Assembly: GCA_004124875.1 (NCBI GenBank) | Contig: SCKJ01000004.1 | Coordinates: 186,001 to 250,000 of the forward strand | Origin: Fidelibacterota bacterium | Lineage (GTDB): Bacteria > Fidelibacterota > Marinisomatia > SCGC-AAA003-L08 > TS1B11 | Reading direction: 5' to 3' | DNA length: 64,000 nt | In this document: positions 27,916 to 37,167 of the stretch, piece by piece | Position numbering within the stretch: the first letter of the stretch is position 1 | Layout of the letters: each line of letters begins with the position of its first letter | Program-made: the position numbers and the translations under genes | The notes under the pieces: model-generated | What the model was told of the DNA's origin: nothing | Seen by the model: only the letters and a program-made list of their open reading frames with translations | The model's database searches: none

Positions 27916-29526
27916 ATGCCACCGTTAATGCAGCAGTTGAGAGCTTTCATGCAGCAGTTCAGTGGAGGCCAGAGAATCGCGCTGATCGTTATCGGCGTGG
28001 GAGTTATCAGCTCTTTGGTCGTGCTCTCGCTCTGGGCCAACCGCCCTGAGTTTTCCCTTTTATACGCCGATCTTGCCGCCGAAGATGCCAATGAAATGGT
28101 AAGCGCGCTGCGCGACGATTCCGTGCCCTTTCAGCTGGAGGCCGGGGGATCAGCTGTCTTAATTCCCCACGAATTGGTATCCGAATACCGTCTCAGATTC
28201 GCCGCCAGCGGGTTAGCCACGGGCTCCGTCACCGGTTACGAGCTGTTTGATGAGCAGCGCATGGGCATGACCACATTTATGCAGCGGGTCAACTATCAGC
28301 GGGCGCTGGAGGGGGAACTGTCCCGCACCCTCATGCAGATGGCTGAGGTGCGCATGGCTCGCGTCCATCTGGTGATTCCCGAGAAGAAATTTTTTGAGGA
28401 GGGCCAGGAAGCGTCGGCCTCTATTATACTGCACCTGAAATCGAGTGCGGCCCTGCGGCAGGTACAGGTCAGGGGGATTGCCCGAATGGTGGCTAATGCC
28501 GTTCCCGATTTGCGGGAAGAGGATGTCAGCATTGTGGACGCCACCGGGAGATTGCTTACGGATTCCATTCAGGAAAGAGGGCCGGCCCCCACCGGTAGCA
28601 TTAACTGGGAAATCAGACGGTCGGTGGAGCGGGAACTGCAGGCCAAGATTCAGGATATGGTGGATGATGTGCTGGGAGCCGGCAAATCGATTGTGAAGGT
28701 GTCGGCAACGCTCAACTTTGAACAGCTCGAAAGAACTTCTGAGATATTTGATACGGAAAATTCCGCCGTGCTCAGTGAAGAGCGGAGCACTGAACGGTTC
28801 CAGGGATCCGACACTTCCAGCAGAAGTGTGGAGCAGACCGTTACCAACTACGAACTTAACAAGACCACCGAACATTTTATCGCCAGTTCGGGAGATGTGG
28901 AGCGGCTGACAGTGGCTCTGCTGGTTGACGGCACTTACTCGTTGGTCACGGATGAAAATGGGGACGAACAGCTGGAATACCAGCCCCGCTCCCAGGAGGT
29001 TCTCGACCGGCTGGAGGCGTTGATCGTTACGGCCGTCGGTATTGATCCGGACAGAGGCGACCTGGTGGAAGTGCAGAACATCCAGTTCGACCGCGAGGAA
29101 GAGCTGGCCAATCTGGCCTCCATCCGGGCGGTTGAGCGCCAGGAGTTCATTTCAAAGGTTGCGACCAATATAGCCATTATCGTCGCGTTGCTGATCACGG
29201 CCTTCCTGTTGCTGCGGATGCTCATGAGCACATCATCAGATATTTCCAGTGTATTCTTGCCTCCGCCGCCGCTGGCGAAAACGTTGGTCGGAGCAGGTGA
29301 AGGCGCAGTGGATGCAATACCGGGAGCCGGGGCCACCGTTGAGGCCCGGGGGCAGCTGGAAATAGCGACGGATGAATTCCTGCAAAAACTTTCACCGGAG
29401 GCCCGCGCGCAACTTGAGGCAATGGAAAAAATGACCAGCGAGGTGACAGCGTTTACCGAGGAGAATCCTGAAGGGGCCGCCGCGCTGCTGCGCATTTGGA
29501 CTTCGGCGGCGGAAAAGGAACAATAA
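27916..29526 (+). CDS. fliF: Flagellar MS-ring protein FliF
   Basis: 536 aa. Two membrane helices (about 20-42 and about 418-438) bracket the periplasmic ring-building domains, with signatures FSLLYADLAAEDA, FMQRVNYQRALEGELSRTL and ARVHLVIPEKKFF. The C-terminal cytoplasmic tail, which binds FliG, is acidic and rich in Ala/Glu. The MS ring is the base on which the export gate and C ring assemble. Confidence 0.97.
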   Translation: MPPLMQQLRAFMQQFSGGQRIALIVIGVGVISSLVVLSLWANRPEFSLLYADLAAEDANEMVSALRDDSVPFQLEAGGSAVLIPHELVSEYRLRFAASGLATGSVTGYELFDEQRMGMTTFMQRVNYQRALEGELSRTLMQMAEVRMARVHLVIPEKKFFEEGQEASASIILHLKSSAALRQVQVRGIARMVANAVPDLREEDVSIVDATGRLLTDSIQERGPAPTGSINWEIRRSVERELQAKIQDMVDDVLGAGKSIVKVSATLNFEQLERTSEIFDTENSAVLSEERSTERFQGSDTSSRSVEQTVTNYELNKTTEHFIASSGDVERLTVALLVDGTYSLVTDENGDEQLEYQPRSQEVLDRLEALIVTAVGIDPDRGDLVEVQNIQFDREEELANLASIRAVERQEFISKVATNIAIIVALLITAFLLLRMLMSTSSDISSVFLPPPPLAKTLVGAGEGAVDAIPGAGATVEARGQLEIATDEFLQKLSPEARAQLEAMEKMTSEVTAFTEENPEGAAALLRIWTSAAEKEQ

Positions 29527-29535
29527 GGGTTAATC

Positions 29536-30621
29536 ATGACTGAAAACGTTCAAAATATTCATGATCCTGCGCCCAAGATTGTGAAGAAGGCCAAGCGCAA
29601 GTCGAAAGTTTTAACGTTTGAGGACCTCTCGCCCTATCACAAGGCTGCGATTCTCATCATTGCTTTGGGTGTCACAACGGCGGCGAATGTGCTCAAGCAT
29701 TTGCCGGAAAAAGAGGTGGAGAAAATATCCCTCGAACTGGCCAAATTGCGCGACGTGTCATCGGAACTGGTCAAAGGGGTGGTTGAAGAGTTCTATGAAA
29801 TGATGATGGCCAAGGACTACGTATCCCAGGGCGGCATGGAATACGCCAAGCAGGTTCTTGAAAAGGCGTGGGGCTCGCGCAAGGCGGAAGATTTCCTGAA
29901 GAAGATAGAAGCGGCCACGGAGGTGAGCGCTTTTTACCTGCTGCAGACGGTCGATGATGCCCAGCTGCTCAGTTTTCTGCAGGATGAACATCCCCAGACG
30001 GCGGCGTTGATCCTGGCGAATCTCAAGCCGAAGCAGGCGGCGGCGGTCCTCTCGCAGCTCTCCGCGGAGCTGCAAAATGAAATTGCCTATCGCCTGGCGA
30101 CCATGGAAAAGACTTCTCCTGAAATGGTCAGGGAAATCGAGGAGGTGCTCCGCGAGCAGCTCGGCAATGTGTTTGGCGCCGACATGCGCAAGACCGGTGG
30201 TGCCCCGGCCGTCGCCGAAATCCTGAACTCGGCCAGCCGCTCGGCCGAGAAGAACATACTGGACCATCTCAGGGAGCGCGATCCTGAATTGGCCATGGAA
30301 GTGACCAATCTCATGTTCCTCTTTGAGGACTTGCTGACCCTGTCTGATGAGTCCATTCAGAAAATTATCAAGGAGGTCGATTCCAAAACGCTGGCCTTGT
30401 CACTCAAGGCCACGACCACCGATCTCCAGGAAAAGATTTACAACAATATGTCTGACCGCGCGGCCGGTATGCTGCGCGATGAGATCGAGTACCTCGGCCC
30501 CGTGCGGGTTCGGGAAGTGGAAGAGACACAGGCCACCATTCTCGAAGTGGTTCGCAGGCTGGATGATGCCGGCGAAATCACCATCTCCCGTGGCGAAACA
30601 CAAGATGAACTGATCGAGTAG
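29536..30621 (+). CDS. fliG: Flagellar motor switch protein FliG
   Basis: 361 aa. N-terminal FliF-binding domain with YHKAAILIIALGV, middle domain with the EHPQTAALILANLKPKQAAAVL motif (the EHPQ patch that contacts FliM), and C-terminal torque domain FLFEDLLTLSDESIQKIIKEVDSKTLALSLK with the charged ridge facing the stator. A 20-residue lysine-rich start precedes the usual N-terminus. 10 bases after fliF. Confidence 0.97.
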   Translation: MTENVQNIHDPAPKIVKKAKRKSKVLTFEDLSPYHKAAILIIALGVTTAANVLKHLPEKEVEKISLELAKLRDVSSELVKGVVEEFYEMMMAKDYVSQGGMEYAKQVLEKAWGSRKAEDFLKKIEAATEVSAFYLLQTVDDAQLLSFLQDEHPQTAALILANLKPKQAAAVLSQLSAELQNEIAYRLATMEKTSPEMVREIEEVLREQLGNVFGADMRKTGGAPAVAEILNSASRSAEKNILDHLRERDPELAMEVTNLMFLFEDLLTLSDESIQKIIKEVDSKTLALSLKATTTDLQEKIYNNMSDRAAGMLRDEIEYLGPVRVREVEETQATILEVVRRLDDAGEITISRGETQDELIE

Positions 30622-30623
30622 CC

Positions 30624-31286
30624 ATGAGCACTGGAACCATCAAACTTGATCGCGCGATCGCTGGCTTCCATCTGCCCGGCGATTTGGGCGAAACCGATCC
30701 TGCCACCGGGGAAGATCAGCTCGCCAGGGAACAGGAACAGAAAACGAACACTCTCCATGCCCGCATTGAGCAGCTCGAAATAGAGCTGCAATCGGCCCGC
30801 GAGGAGTCGTTCAACGCCGGGTTTCAGGATGGACTGGAAGCCGAACGGGAAAAACATAAGCAGAACATTGAAGCATATGCGCAGCAATTCGGAGACCTGG
30901 CCGTTCGCCTCGAAGGAGAATTCAGCCAGGCTCTGAGCATCCTGGAGGAGCCCCTGCTGCGTATAAGCTTTGAAATTGCCGAGAAAATCCTCAGAAAAGC
31001 CATCCCCGAAAAGCTGAAGAAGGAAGGGCTGATCAAGACGCTGAGCGAATTTCTCTCCGAAGTCCTGCATGCCGAAAGGGTGGTGATTAAAGTCTCCCCA
31101 GACAACCTCAAATGGATTCATTCCAAAAAGGTGACCGAGGAGCTTGAAAACTCGTTTCCCGGTAACATGAAGTTTGTTTCGGATCCCGCTCTCGGCGAAG
31201 GGGAATGCCTGGTGGAAACACCGGAACATGTGATTGATGGGGGCTACCGGCAGCAGCTGGAAAATCTGGAGATCAACCTGAGATGA
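30624..31286 (+). CDS. fliH: Flagellar assembly protein FliH
   Basis: 220 aa. Coiled-coil N-terminal half and a C-terminal domain with LLRISFEIAEKILRKAIPEKLKK and VIKVSPDNLKWI, then a SDPALGEGECLVET loop followed by GYRQQLENLE. This matches FliH, the regulator of the FliI ATPase and relative of the V/F-ATPase peripheral stalk. Starts 3 bases after fliG and ends in a 4-base overlap (ATGA) with fliI. Confidence 0.93.
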   Translation: MSTGTIKLDRAIAGFHLPGDLGETDPATGEDQLAREQEQKTNTLHARIEQLEIELQSAREESFNAGFQDGLEAEREKHKQNIEAYAQQFGDLAVRLEGEFSQALSILEEPLLRISFEIAEKILRKAIPEKLKKEGLIKTLSEFLSEVLHAERVVIKVSPDNLKWIHSKKVTEELENSFPGNMKFVSDPALGEGECLVETPEHVIDGGYRQQLENLEINLR

Positions 31287-32632
31287 GCTTGATGGACAAA
31301 GCGACGCTCGACCTGGACAAATATTCCGGGCAGCTTGCGGGGATCGATACCTACCGCATGGACGGCCGTGTCACCGAAGTTGTAGGCATGGTCGTTGAGG
31401 CCACTATTCCCAACGGATCGGTGGGCGACCTGTGCACCATCGAAGTCGGCTCCGGAGAATCTATCCGGGCTGAGGTCATGGGATTTCGCAGCGGCAAAAT
31501 GCTGCTGATGCCGTTGGACACCACCATGGGCGTCTCCGTCGGCAGCCGGGTGAGGCTCTCTACACGGCCGCTCACCATTCCGGTGGGCCGCTCTCTGCTG
31601 GGCAGGATTATCGACGCCATGGGCCGCCCCATAGATGGCAAAGGTCCCATCACCGGCAGCGTCCAGCGCTCGGTATACAATGAGCCACCGCCTCCCATGC
31701 AGCGCAAACGCATCACGGAACCTTTTACGACCGGCATCCGCTCCATAGACGGTCTGCTGACCCTGGGCCGGGGCCAGCGCATGGGCATTTTTTCCGGCAG
31801 CGGGGTGGGCAAGAGCGTCCTGATCGGAATGATTGCCCGCAATACCGATGCAGCCGTCAATATTATCGGCCTGATTGGGGAACGGGGCCGCGAAGTGCGC
31901 GAATTTATCGAACGCGACCTCGGCGCAGAGACGCTGAAAAACTCAGTGGTGGTAGTGGCTACTTCGGACCAGGCCGCGCAACTGCGGGTGAAAGCCGCGC
32001 TGGTGGCCACGTCGTTGGCCGAGTATTTCCGCGATGAAGGCAACGATGTGATGCTGATGATGGATTCTCTCACGCGCATCGCCATGGCACAGAGGGAAAT
32101 CGGACTGGCCATTGGAGAGCCGCCCACGACCAAAGGGTACACCCCTTCGGTGTTCGCCCTGCTCCCGAGGCTGCTGGAGCGGGCCGGCCCGAGTAAAGGC
32201 AAGTATATTACCGGCCTTTATACGGTGCTGGTTGAAAGTGACGACTTAAACGATCCCATTGCCGATGCGGCCCGCTCCCTGCTCGACGGACATGTGGTTC
32301 TGTCGCGGACGCTGGCCAACCGGGGGCACTACCCTGCCGTGGATCCCCTGCAGAGCGTCAGCCGGTTGAGGCGGGACATCACGTCGCCACAACAGATCGA
32401 GGACGTTAAGCGGATCATCGAACTGATGTCGATTCACAGCGATTCGGAAGATCTGATCAACATCGGCGCTTACAGTGCCGGCAGCAATCCGCGCATCGAT
32501 GAGGCCATTGCCAATATAGACCGGATCAATGATTATCTGAAGCAGGATGGTGATGTCCGCTCCGGTTTTGACGATGCGCGCGACAGGCTTCGCGACCTGT
32601 GCGAACAGTTGGAGGTGAGCGATGGCAACTAA
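31283..32632 (+). CDS. fliI: Flagellum-specific ATPase FliI
   Basis: 449 aa. Walker A GSGVGKS, Walker B VMLMMDSLTRIAMAQREIGLAIGEPPTTKGYTPSVF and TGLYTVLVESDDLNDPIADAARSLLDGH are hallmark FliI sequences. It energises loading of export substrates. Overlaps fliH by 4 bases and fliJ by 11. Confidence 0.98.
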   Translation: MSLMDKATLDLDKYSGQLAGIDTYRMDGRVTEVVGMVVEATIPNGSVGDLCTIEVGSGESIRAEVMGFRSGKMLLMPLDTTMGVSVGSRVRLSTRPLTIPVGRSLLGRIIDAMGRPIDGKGPITGSVQRSVYNEPPPPMQRKRITEPFTTGIRSIDGLLTLGRGQRMGIFSGSGVGKSVLIGMIARNTDAAVNIIGLIGERGREVREFIERDLGAETLKNSVVVVATSDQAAQLRVKAALVATSLAEYFRDEGNDVMLMMDSLTRIAMAQREIGLAIGEPPTTKGYTPSVFALLPRLLERAGPSKGKYITGLYTVLVESDDLNDPIADAARSLLDGHVVLSRTLANRGHYPAVDPLQSVSRLRRDITSPQQIEDVKRIIELMSIHSDSEDLINIGAYSAGSNPRIDEAIANIDRINDYLKQDGDVRSGFDDARDRLRDLCEQLEVSDGN

Positions 32633-33089
32633 AGGATTTAAGCGCCAAAGGTTGCTCGATGTGCGCGACATTATGCTGCAGGTCGAGGCCGTTTCACTCA
32701 AGGACCGCGAAGACCGGCACATTCGTGAGCGTCTGCAACTCGAGGCGAACCTGAAGACCAAGGACGAGGAAATGGATATTTTGACGGACGCAGAAAGGGG
32801 CGCAGTTTCTGCGAATCCCCGGGAATTCCTGCTGCGGACATGGCGCACGATGGAACTGAATCAGGCCATTGAAGAAAAACTTGCCTCAAGCCGGGAAACG
32901 GCGCAAGCAGTGGAGTTGCAGCGCCAGGTAGTTGAGGCGGCAGCGAAATCGAAACGGACGCTGGAGAAACTCAAGGAACATCAGGAAGAAGAGGCGCGCA
33001 CTGAATTTGACCGGGCCAACCAGAAGGCCATGGATGAGGTCGCTTCGCGGAAATATCTTGAGAGCAGCCACGGGAGAGCGACAGGATGA
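32622..33089 (+). CDS. fliJ: Flagellar export chaperone FliJ
   Basis: 155 aa, almost wholly alpha-helical coiled coil, with the small size, charged character and position after fliI expected of FliJ, the stalk protein that contacts the FliI ring and FlhA. Begins inside the last 11 bases of fliI; ATG 32622 has GGAGGTG upstream. Confidence 0.88.
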   Translation: MATKGFKRQRLLDVRDIMLQVEAVSLKDREDRHIRERLQLEANLKTKDEEMDILTDAERGAVSANPREFLLRTWRTMELNQAIEEKLASSRETAQAVELQRQVVEAAAKSKRTLEKLKEHQEEEARTEFDRANQKAMDEVASRKYLESSHGRATG

Positions 33090-33625
33090 TGAAAATTTTG
33101 AAATGGATCGGTGCCGGCATCGGTCTATTTACGGCATTGGTAATCGTGTTCATAACCATGTTCATATTCCAGGCTGAGGAAGTGGCCCTTCCTGATGAGG
33201 TCGGGGAGGATGAGGAGGTTTTGGTATCGATTACCGAGCTTGAGTTGATGACCGCCAAGCGCGACACCCTACAAATGGCAATGGACAGTCTGCTTGCCGT
33301 TCTGGTTCAGCGTAGCGCTGACCTGGACAGCCTGTCAGATGTGCTCGCCTTCAGGGACGCCGCCATTGGCGCACTGGAAAGTCGTCTTCAAGATAAGGAC
33401 GCAGCCATAGAAGGCTTGCGTGAAGTGGATGTAAACGCTCAAGAGATGGCGAGAACTTTCGCCACGATGAATGTTGAGCAACTTTCGCCCATCGTAGCAG
33501 AACTGACCGATGGGGTTGTGCTGGACATTTACAAGCATACATCCAATAAAAGACGGCGATTTTTGTTGGCAGCCATGGGCGACAACCGTGCCGCCAAGTT
33601 GACCAACAGACTCGTCAGAAAGTGA
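33086..33625 (+). CDS. MotE-like periplasmic/FliG-neighbour protein
   Basis: 179 aa. One N-terminal membrane helix (about residues 8-30), an acidic linker, a long coiled coil (about 45-115) and a C-terminal domain with ARTFATMNVEQLSPIVAELTDGVVLDIYKHTSNKRRRFLLAAMG, resembling the MgtE N-terminal/FliG middle fold. This is the plan of MotE, a stator-associated chaperone described in some diderm bacteria. It overlaps fliJ by 4 bases. Its position in the fliJ-fliK interval matches other non-enteric flagellar loci. Confidence 0.75.
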   Translation: MMKILKWIGAGIGLFTALVIVFITMFIFQAEEVALPDEVGEDEEVLVSITELELMTAKRDTLQMAMDSLLAVLVQRSADLDSLSDVLAFRDAAIGALESRLQDKDAAIEGLREVDVNAQEMARTFATMNVEQLSPIVAELTDGVVLDIYKHTSNKRRRFLLAAMGDNRAAKLTNRLVRK

Positions 33626-33638
33626 AAGGAAGCTAAAG

Positions 33639-35894
33639 ATGCAAAGCGGTGAAGCTCAGGTAGCTGGCGCTTCCCGGCAACACGGTGGCACATCAGTCAT
33701 CAAAGGCAAGGGCGTCAAGGGAAAGAAATTTTCCTTAGCCCAGTTGCTTTTTGGTCTGAAAATTGCCACCGGCTCGCAAGCCAAGCCATTTGGCAAGGTA
33801 TTGCGCCAGTTGCAGGGAAAACTGCCCGCCCTGGGGAAATCACAATCCCGCCTGCAGGCTAATGGAGGCTCTGGCAAGCCGCCTCGCGGAGGAACGGTTC
33901 GTTCTTCCCGGGCTGCTGCCGTGACGCTCATTGCCGGCAAAGGGATGAGTGAGGCTGCTAAGCAATCCGGGCCGTCGGCAAAGGGGGCAACCCCAACCCG
34001 TCCGCGGCCGGTGGCTCCCGCTACTTCGGCAGGAAAGACCCCTGCGGCGCCATTTTCGGGGACGGCCCAGACAGCTGTTTCCAAAGGTAGCGCCAAACCG
34101 GCACTCACCTTGGGGACGGCCCAGACAGCTGTTTCCAAAGGTAGCGCCAAACCGGCACTCACCTTGGGGACGGCCCAGACAGCGGTTTCCAAAGGTAGCG
34201 CCAAACCGGCACTCACCTTGAGTACGGCCCAGACGGCTGTTGCCCAAGAGAGCGCCAAACCGGCGCTCACCTTGAGTACGGCCCAGACAGCCGTTGCCCA
34301 AGAGAGCGCCAAACCGGCGCTCACCTTGAGTACGGCCCAGACGGCCGTTGCCCAAGAGAGCGCTAAACAGGGTCTGTCTTCAAGAAGGGCTGAAGCGGGA
34401 GCACCAACAGGTTCAACCACCACAGCTTCCATCCCGCCAGAGAATAACGCCTTGGCAAAGGACGTTGATCCCAACGCTCCTGCAAGCCACGGTGCCGCCC
34501 GGACCCCAGCGCCCATCATTGGCGCCGCAGGGACCGGCTCAGGCACAGCGCTTGCCGGACAGGTTGTCTCTGCTGATCCCAACGGCCAACCCGTACCCTC
34601 AGGGAACGGACACGCCCCCAGGACCGGCATCAGGCAGCCCCGGAGTCGGCGATCAACCCCAGCCAGCGCGCGGACAGCGCCCGTAAACAGTGGGCGCCAG
34701 ACGGCACCAGCGCAAAGAGACGCCTCAGCGGATGCGCCGCGCCAATTGGCTCAGGCACAGCCTGAAAGTCAACCGGCGCAGGTATCGCCGCGCAGCGTAG
34801 CGCCCGTGCCGATCCGTTCAACTCTGGCAGCGGTTTCCGATAATCCCCCAGCAGCGACGCCAGATCGCGGCACACCCGCCAATGCTACCCAGGTGGCAGG
34901 GCGCGGGACCCACGCCTTACCGGCCATCGATGACAAATCGGTTTCCGGCGCAGGCCAACGGTCCGGCGCAACTGTGAACCCAGGTGTGGCGCTGGCAGGG
35001 CTGCGCCAGGTCGACCCCAACGGGTTGGCCGCCGATCTGTCTTCAGCGAGTTTCGCTGGCGCTGATGCGGGGAAATCCGGAGACGGCAAGAGGCTGGATG
35101 TTCGCTCCAGCAGGTCCAAACGGCCGAACATTACTTTCGTGAAAAAGAGTGATGGCGGCAAGACACCCGATGTTTCCACTGCCCCGGCGGGTAGACCAGC
35201 AGCGAGGGCCGTTTCCCGGCCCGCCGCTCAGGTTGCCCCGCAGGCGCCGGACATTGGCGTGAAGGGCCCCGGAGCAAACGCCGAACCTGTTGTTAACAGC
35301 CTCACCACGAATGATCAACCGAGCTCGCAAGTTGCCGGTGGCGGCAATGGCGAGTTTAAGATCATGAATCCTGTTGAACTCGGAACGCAGGGATCCACTG
35401 AAACCGGGAGTCGTACGATTCAGGTTCCAGTGGCACAGACATCCACGCTGACCCAACCGTTAAACAGTGCGGCGCCCCCCCTGGCCAACTTGGCCCGGAT
35501 GACGGTGGTCCACTATAACCGGTATGTCAGCGGCTCGCAAAACCAGAGCGTGTTTCAGGTCGATGGCGGTCTTCTGGGCAGTGTGAAAATCACATTCTCG
35601 GAAGCAAGCGCCGGCACCACCCTCACAATTATGGTCAGCAGTCCGGAACTGCAGCAACAGCTGCAACGGGCCTTGCCGCAATTGCAGCAGGAGTGGAGCA
35701 ATTTGAACCTGAACCTGGGTCAAGTGAACGTCCAGGTGAGTAATTCTCACCAGGATAACGCCTTCAAAGGTGAGGAAGGCAAGCCCGGCAGACCGATGAT
35801 GAAACAGTCGACGGAGGACGTGGATGTTCCCGTCGCAATGGCTATGGAGCGCATCATGGACTACGGTTATAATACCGTGGAATATGTCGCGTAG
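33639..35894 (+). CDS. fliK: Flagellar hook-length control protein FliK
   Basis: 751 aa, about twice the enteric FliK. The middle (about residues 100-600) is disordered, rich in Ala, Pro, Ser, Gly and Gln, and contains six 18-residue repeats. The C-terminal 120 residues hold the compact hook domain with LGSVKITFSEASAGTTLTIMVSSPELQQQLQRALPQL, which talks to FlhB and stops hook growth. AAGGAAG precedes ATG 33639 at good spacing. Length of the N-terminal part is the ruler in known FliKs, so repeat number could set hook length. In order with flgD downstream. Confidence 0.88.
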   Translation: MQSGEAQVAGASRQHGGTSVIKGKGVKGKKFSLAQLLFGLKIATGSQAKPFGKVLRQLQGKLPALGKSQSRLQANGGSGKPPRGGTVRSSRAAAVTLIAGKGMSEAAKQSGPSAKGATPTRPRPVAPATSAGKTPAAPFSGTAQTAVSKGSAKPALTLGTAQTAVSKGSAKPALTLGTAQTAVSKGSAKPALTLSTAQTAVAQESAKPALTLSTAQTAVAQESAKPALTLSTAQTAVAQESAKQGLSSRRAEAGAPTGSTTTASIPPENNALAKDVDPNAPASHGAARTPAPIIGAAGTGSGTALAGQVVSADPNGQPVPSGNGHAPRTGIRQPRSRRSTPASARTAPVNSGRQTAPAQRDASADAPRQLAQAQPESQPAQVSPRSVAPVPIRSTLAAVSDNPPAATPDRGTPANATQVAGRGTHALPAIDDKSVSGAGQRSGATVNPGVALAGLRQVDPNGLAADLSSASFAGADAGKSGDGKRLDVRSSRSKRPNITFVKKSDGGKTPDVSTAPAGRPAARAVSRPAAQVAPQAPDIGVKGPGANAEPVVNSLTTNDQPSSQVAGGGNGEFKIMNPVELGTQGSTETGSRTIQVPVAQTSTLTQPLNSAAPPLANLARMTVVHYNRYVSGSQNQSVFQVDGGLLGSVKITFSEASAGTTLTIMVSSPELQQQLQRALPQLQQEWSNLNLNLGQVNVQVSNSHQDNAFKGEEGKPGRPMMKQSTEDVDVPVAMAMERIMDYGYNTVEYVA
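34062..34380. repeat. Six tandem 54-bp repeats inside fliK
   Basis: Copies begin at 34062, 34116, 34170, 34224, 34278 and 34332, each 54 bp and in frame, coding TAQTAVSKGSAKPALTLG or its VAQES variant. The first three copies share SKGS and the last three share AQES, so the array has two subfamilies. Near-identity at the DNA level suggests recent unequal exchange. Confidence 0.95.
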
Positions 35895-35909
35895 GAAAGG
35901 AGTCAATCC

Positions 35910-36605
35910 ATGACAGAAGTCTCACAGGCCATTTCGAGCATACCGAGATCCGGGATGCCTGCCCAGCTCGAACGGAGCACGGGCACGACTATCGATTCTG
36001 AACAGTTCCTGGTCCTGCTGGTAGCCCAGCTGGAGAATCAGGATCCGCTGGAACCGATGAGCAACCAGGAGTTCGCAGCTCAAATGGCCCAGTTCGGACA
36101 ACTGCAACGCCTCGCGAGTATTGATGATCGTCTACGGGAAAGCCTGCAGGCCCAAGTGTTGTCGACCCAGGCGGTCACCAACACCATGGCTGCCGGGCTG
36201 ATCGGCAAAGAGGTGCTGGCATTAGGGAATACGACAGAGCTGTCTCAAGGAGACGCCGCTCTGCATATCTCCCTTAGCGGCCCCGCCGAAACTGTGACCA
36301 TCAAGATCTTCGACGCCGAGGGCAGGCTGGTCCGGACGATCAGGCACGATGACATGCCTGGTGGGCCAAACACGATCACATGGGACGGCTTGGACGACGC
36401 TGGAGATGCCCAAACGGATGGGACCTATGTATACGAAGTCGTGGCTATCGATGCCGACGGCAAGCTTGTGGACGCAATCACGGCCACTTCCGGTGTCATT
36501 ACCGGGGTGAGCTATGAAGGCGGCGTCGCAACGCTTATGGTGGGTGACCGCCGTTTCGCCATGGGTGACGTGATCTCCATCAGCGCGCCGGGAGGTTCCT
36601 CATGA
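35910..36605 (+). CDS. flgD: Flagellar hook assembly protein FlgD
   Basis: 231 aa. N-terminal export region with QFLVLLVAQLENQDPLEPMSNQEFAAQMAQFGQLQ, then the FlgD Ig-like/tudor domains with VTIKIFDAEGRLVRTI and GPNTITWDGLDDAGDAQTDGTYVYEV. FlgD is the scaffold cap for hook polymerisation. Ends in a 4-base overlap with the next gene. Confidence 0.96.
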   Translation: MTEVSQAISSIPRSGMPAQLERSTGTTIDSEQFLVLLVAQLENQDPLEPMSNQEFAAQMAQFGQLQRLASIDDRLRESLQAQVLSTQAVTNTMAAGLIGKEVLALGNTTELSQGDAALHISLSGPAETVTIKIFDAEGRLVRTIRHDDMPGGPNTITWDGLDDAGDAQTDGTYVYEVVAIDADGKLVDAITATSGVITGVSYEGGVATLMVGDRRFAMGDVISISAPGGSS

Positions 36606-37030
36606 AACCTGCGGAACTGCTAAGCAATATGCCCCTGCAACCGATCCGGCGAAGCCAACCGACGACGGGTCCGGCCAAACAGGCACCGAATTCAGCGCAA
36701 AAGACGCCTGGATTTTCCAAGGTGCTGGCCGGCCAGATCGCTGGTAAACGCGCTCCGGGTGGGACCGCGTCAACGGGAACTGTCAAGTTCTCCGCGCACG
36801 CACAGGCCCGCATGCAGGAGCGGAACATAGAGCTCACAGCGCAACACCTTCAACGGCTCGACCACGCGGTCGCGTTGGCGGAGGCCAAAGGCAGTGTCAA
36901 ATCCCTCGTGTTGATGGACGATACCGCCTTTATCGTCAGTGTGAAGAACAAAACGGTCATCACGGCCGTTCCGCGGCATGATGCTGTGGACAACGTCTTT
37001 ACGCAGATCGATAGCGCCACGATCGTGTAG
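36602..37030 (+). CDS. Small hook-region flagellar protein (TIGR02530 type)
   Basis: 142 aa. The C-terminal 80 residues contain KFSAHAQARMQERNIEL, LVLMDDTAFIVSVKNKTVITAV and VFTQIDSATIV, the signature of a conserved small flagellar family that usually sits between flgD and flgE. The N-terminus is basic and flexible. Its exact role is not established; a part in hook formation or its transcriptional timing has been proposed from position. The overlap with flgD indicates one transcript. Confidence 0.85.
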   Translation: MKPAELLSNMPLQPIRRSQPTTGPAKQAPNSAQKTPGFSKVLAGQIAGKRAPGGTASTGTVKFSAHAQARMQERNIELTAQHLQRLDHAVALAEAKGSVKSLVLMDDTAFIVSVKNKTVITAVPRHDAVDNVFTQIDSATIV

Positions 37031-37098
37031 CCAACAAAATAGACGGCAAGGCTGGTCCCGCCAGCGTCCCGGGTTACACCGGGATTCAGGGAAGCCTT

Positions 37099-37126
37099 GA
37101 TCCTGCTGATCGATTGACGCAGGATC
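37099..37126. other. Hairpin in the leader of flgE
   Basis: GATCCTGC (37099-37106) and GCAGGATC (37119-37126) make an 8-bp stem with a 12-base loop, 42 bases ahead of the flgE start. A smaller stem (CCCGG/CCGGG near 37067-37082) precedes it. No U run follows, so this is more likely an RNA-stability or processing structure than a terminator. Confidence 0.4.
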
Positions 37127-37167
37127 GCAGCCATGACCTGAAATAGCTAAAAAAAAGGGATAGTACG

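Noticed and set aside
34062-34380. CRISPR-like regular spacing
   Set aside because: The units are contiguous 54-bp coding repeats without spacers.
33656-34630. 324-codon antisense frame across the fliK repeats
   Set aside because: Low-complexity mirror of the repeat region; no start signal or domain.
37031-37167. Sigma-54 promoter before flgE
   Set aside because: No GG-N10-GC element is present; only hairpins are visible.
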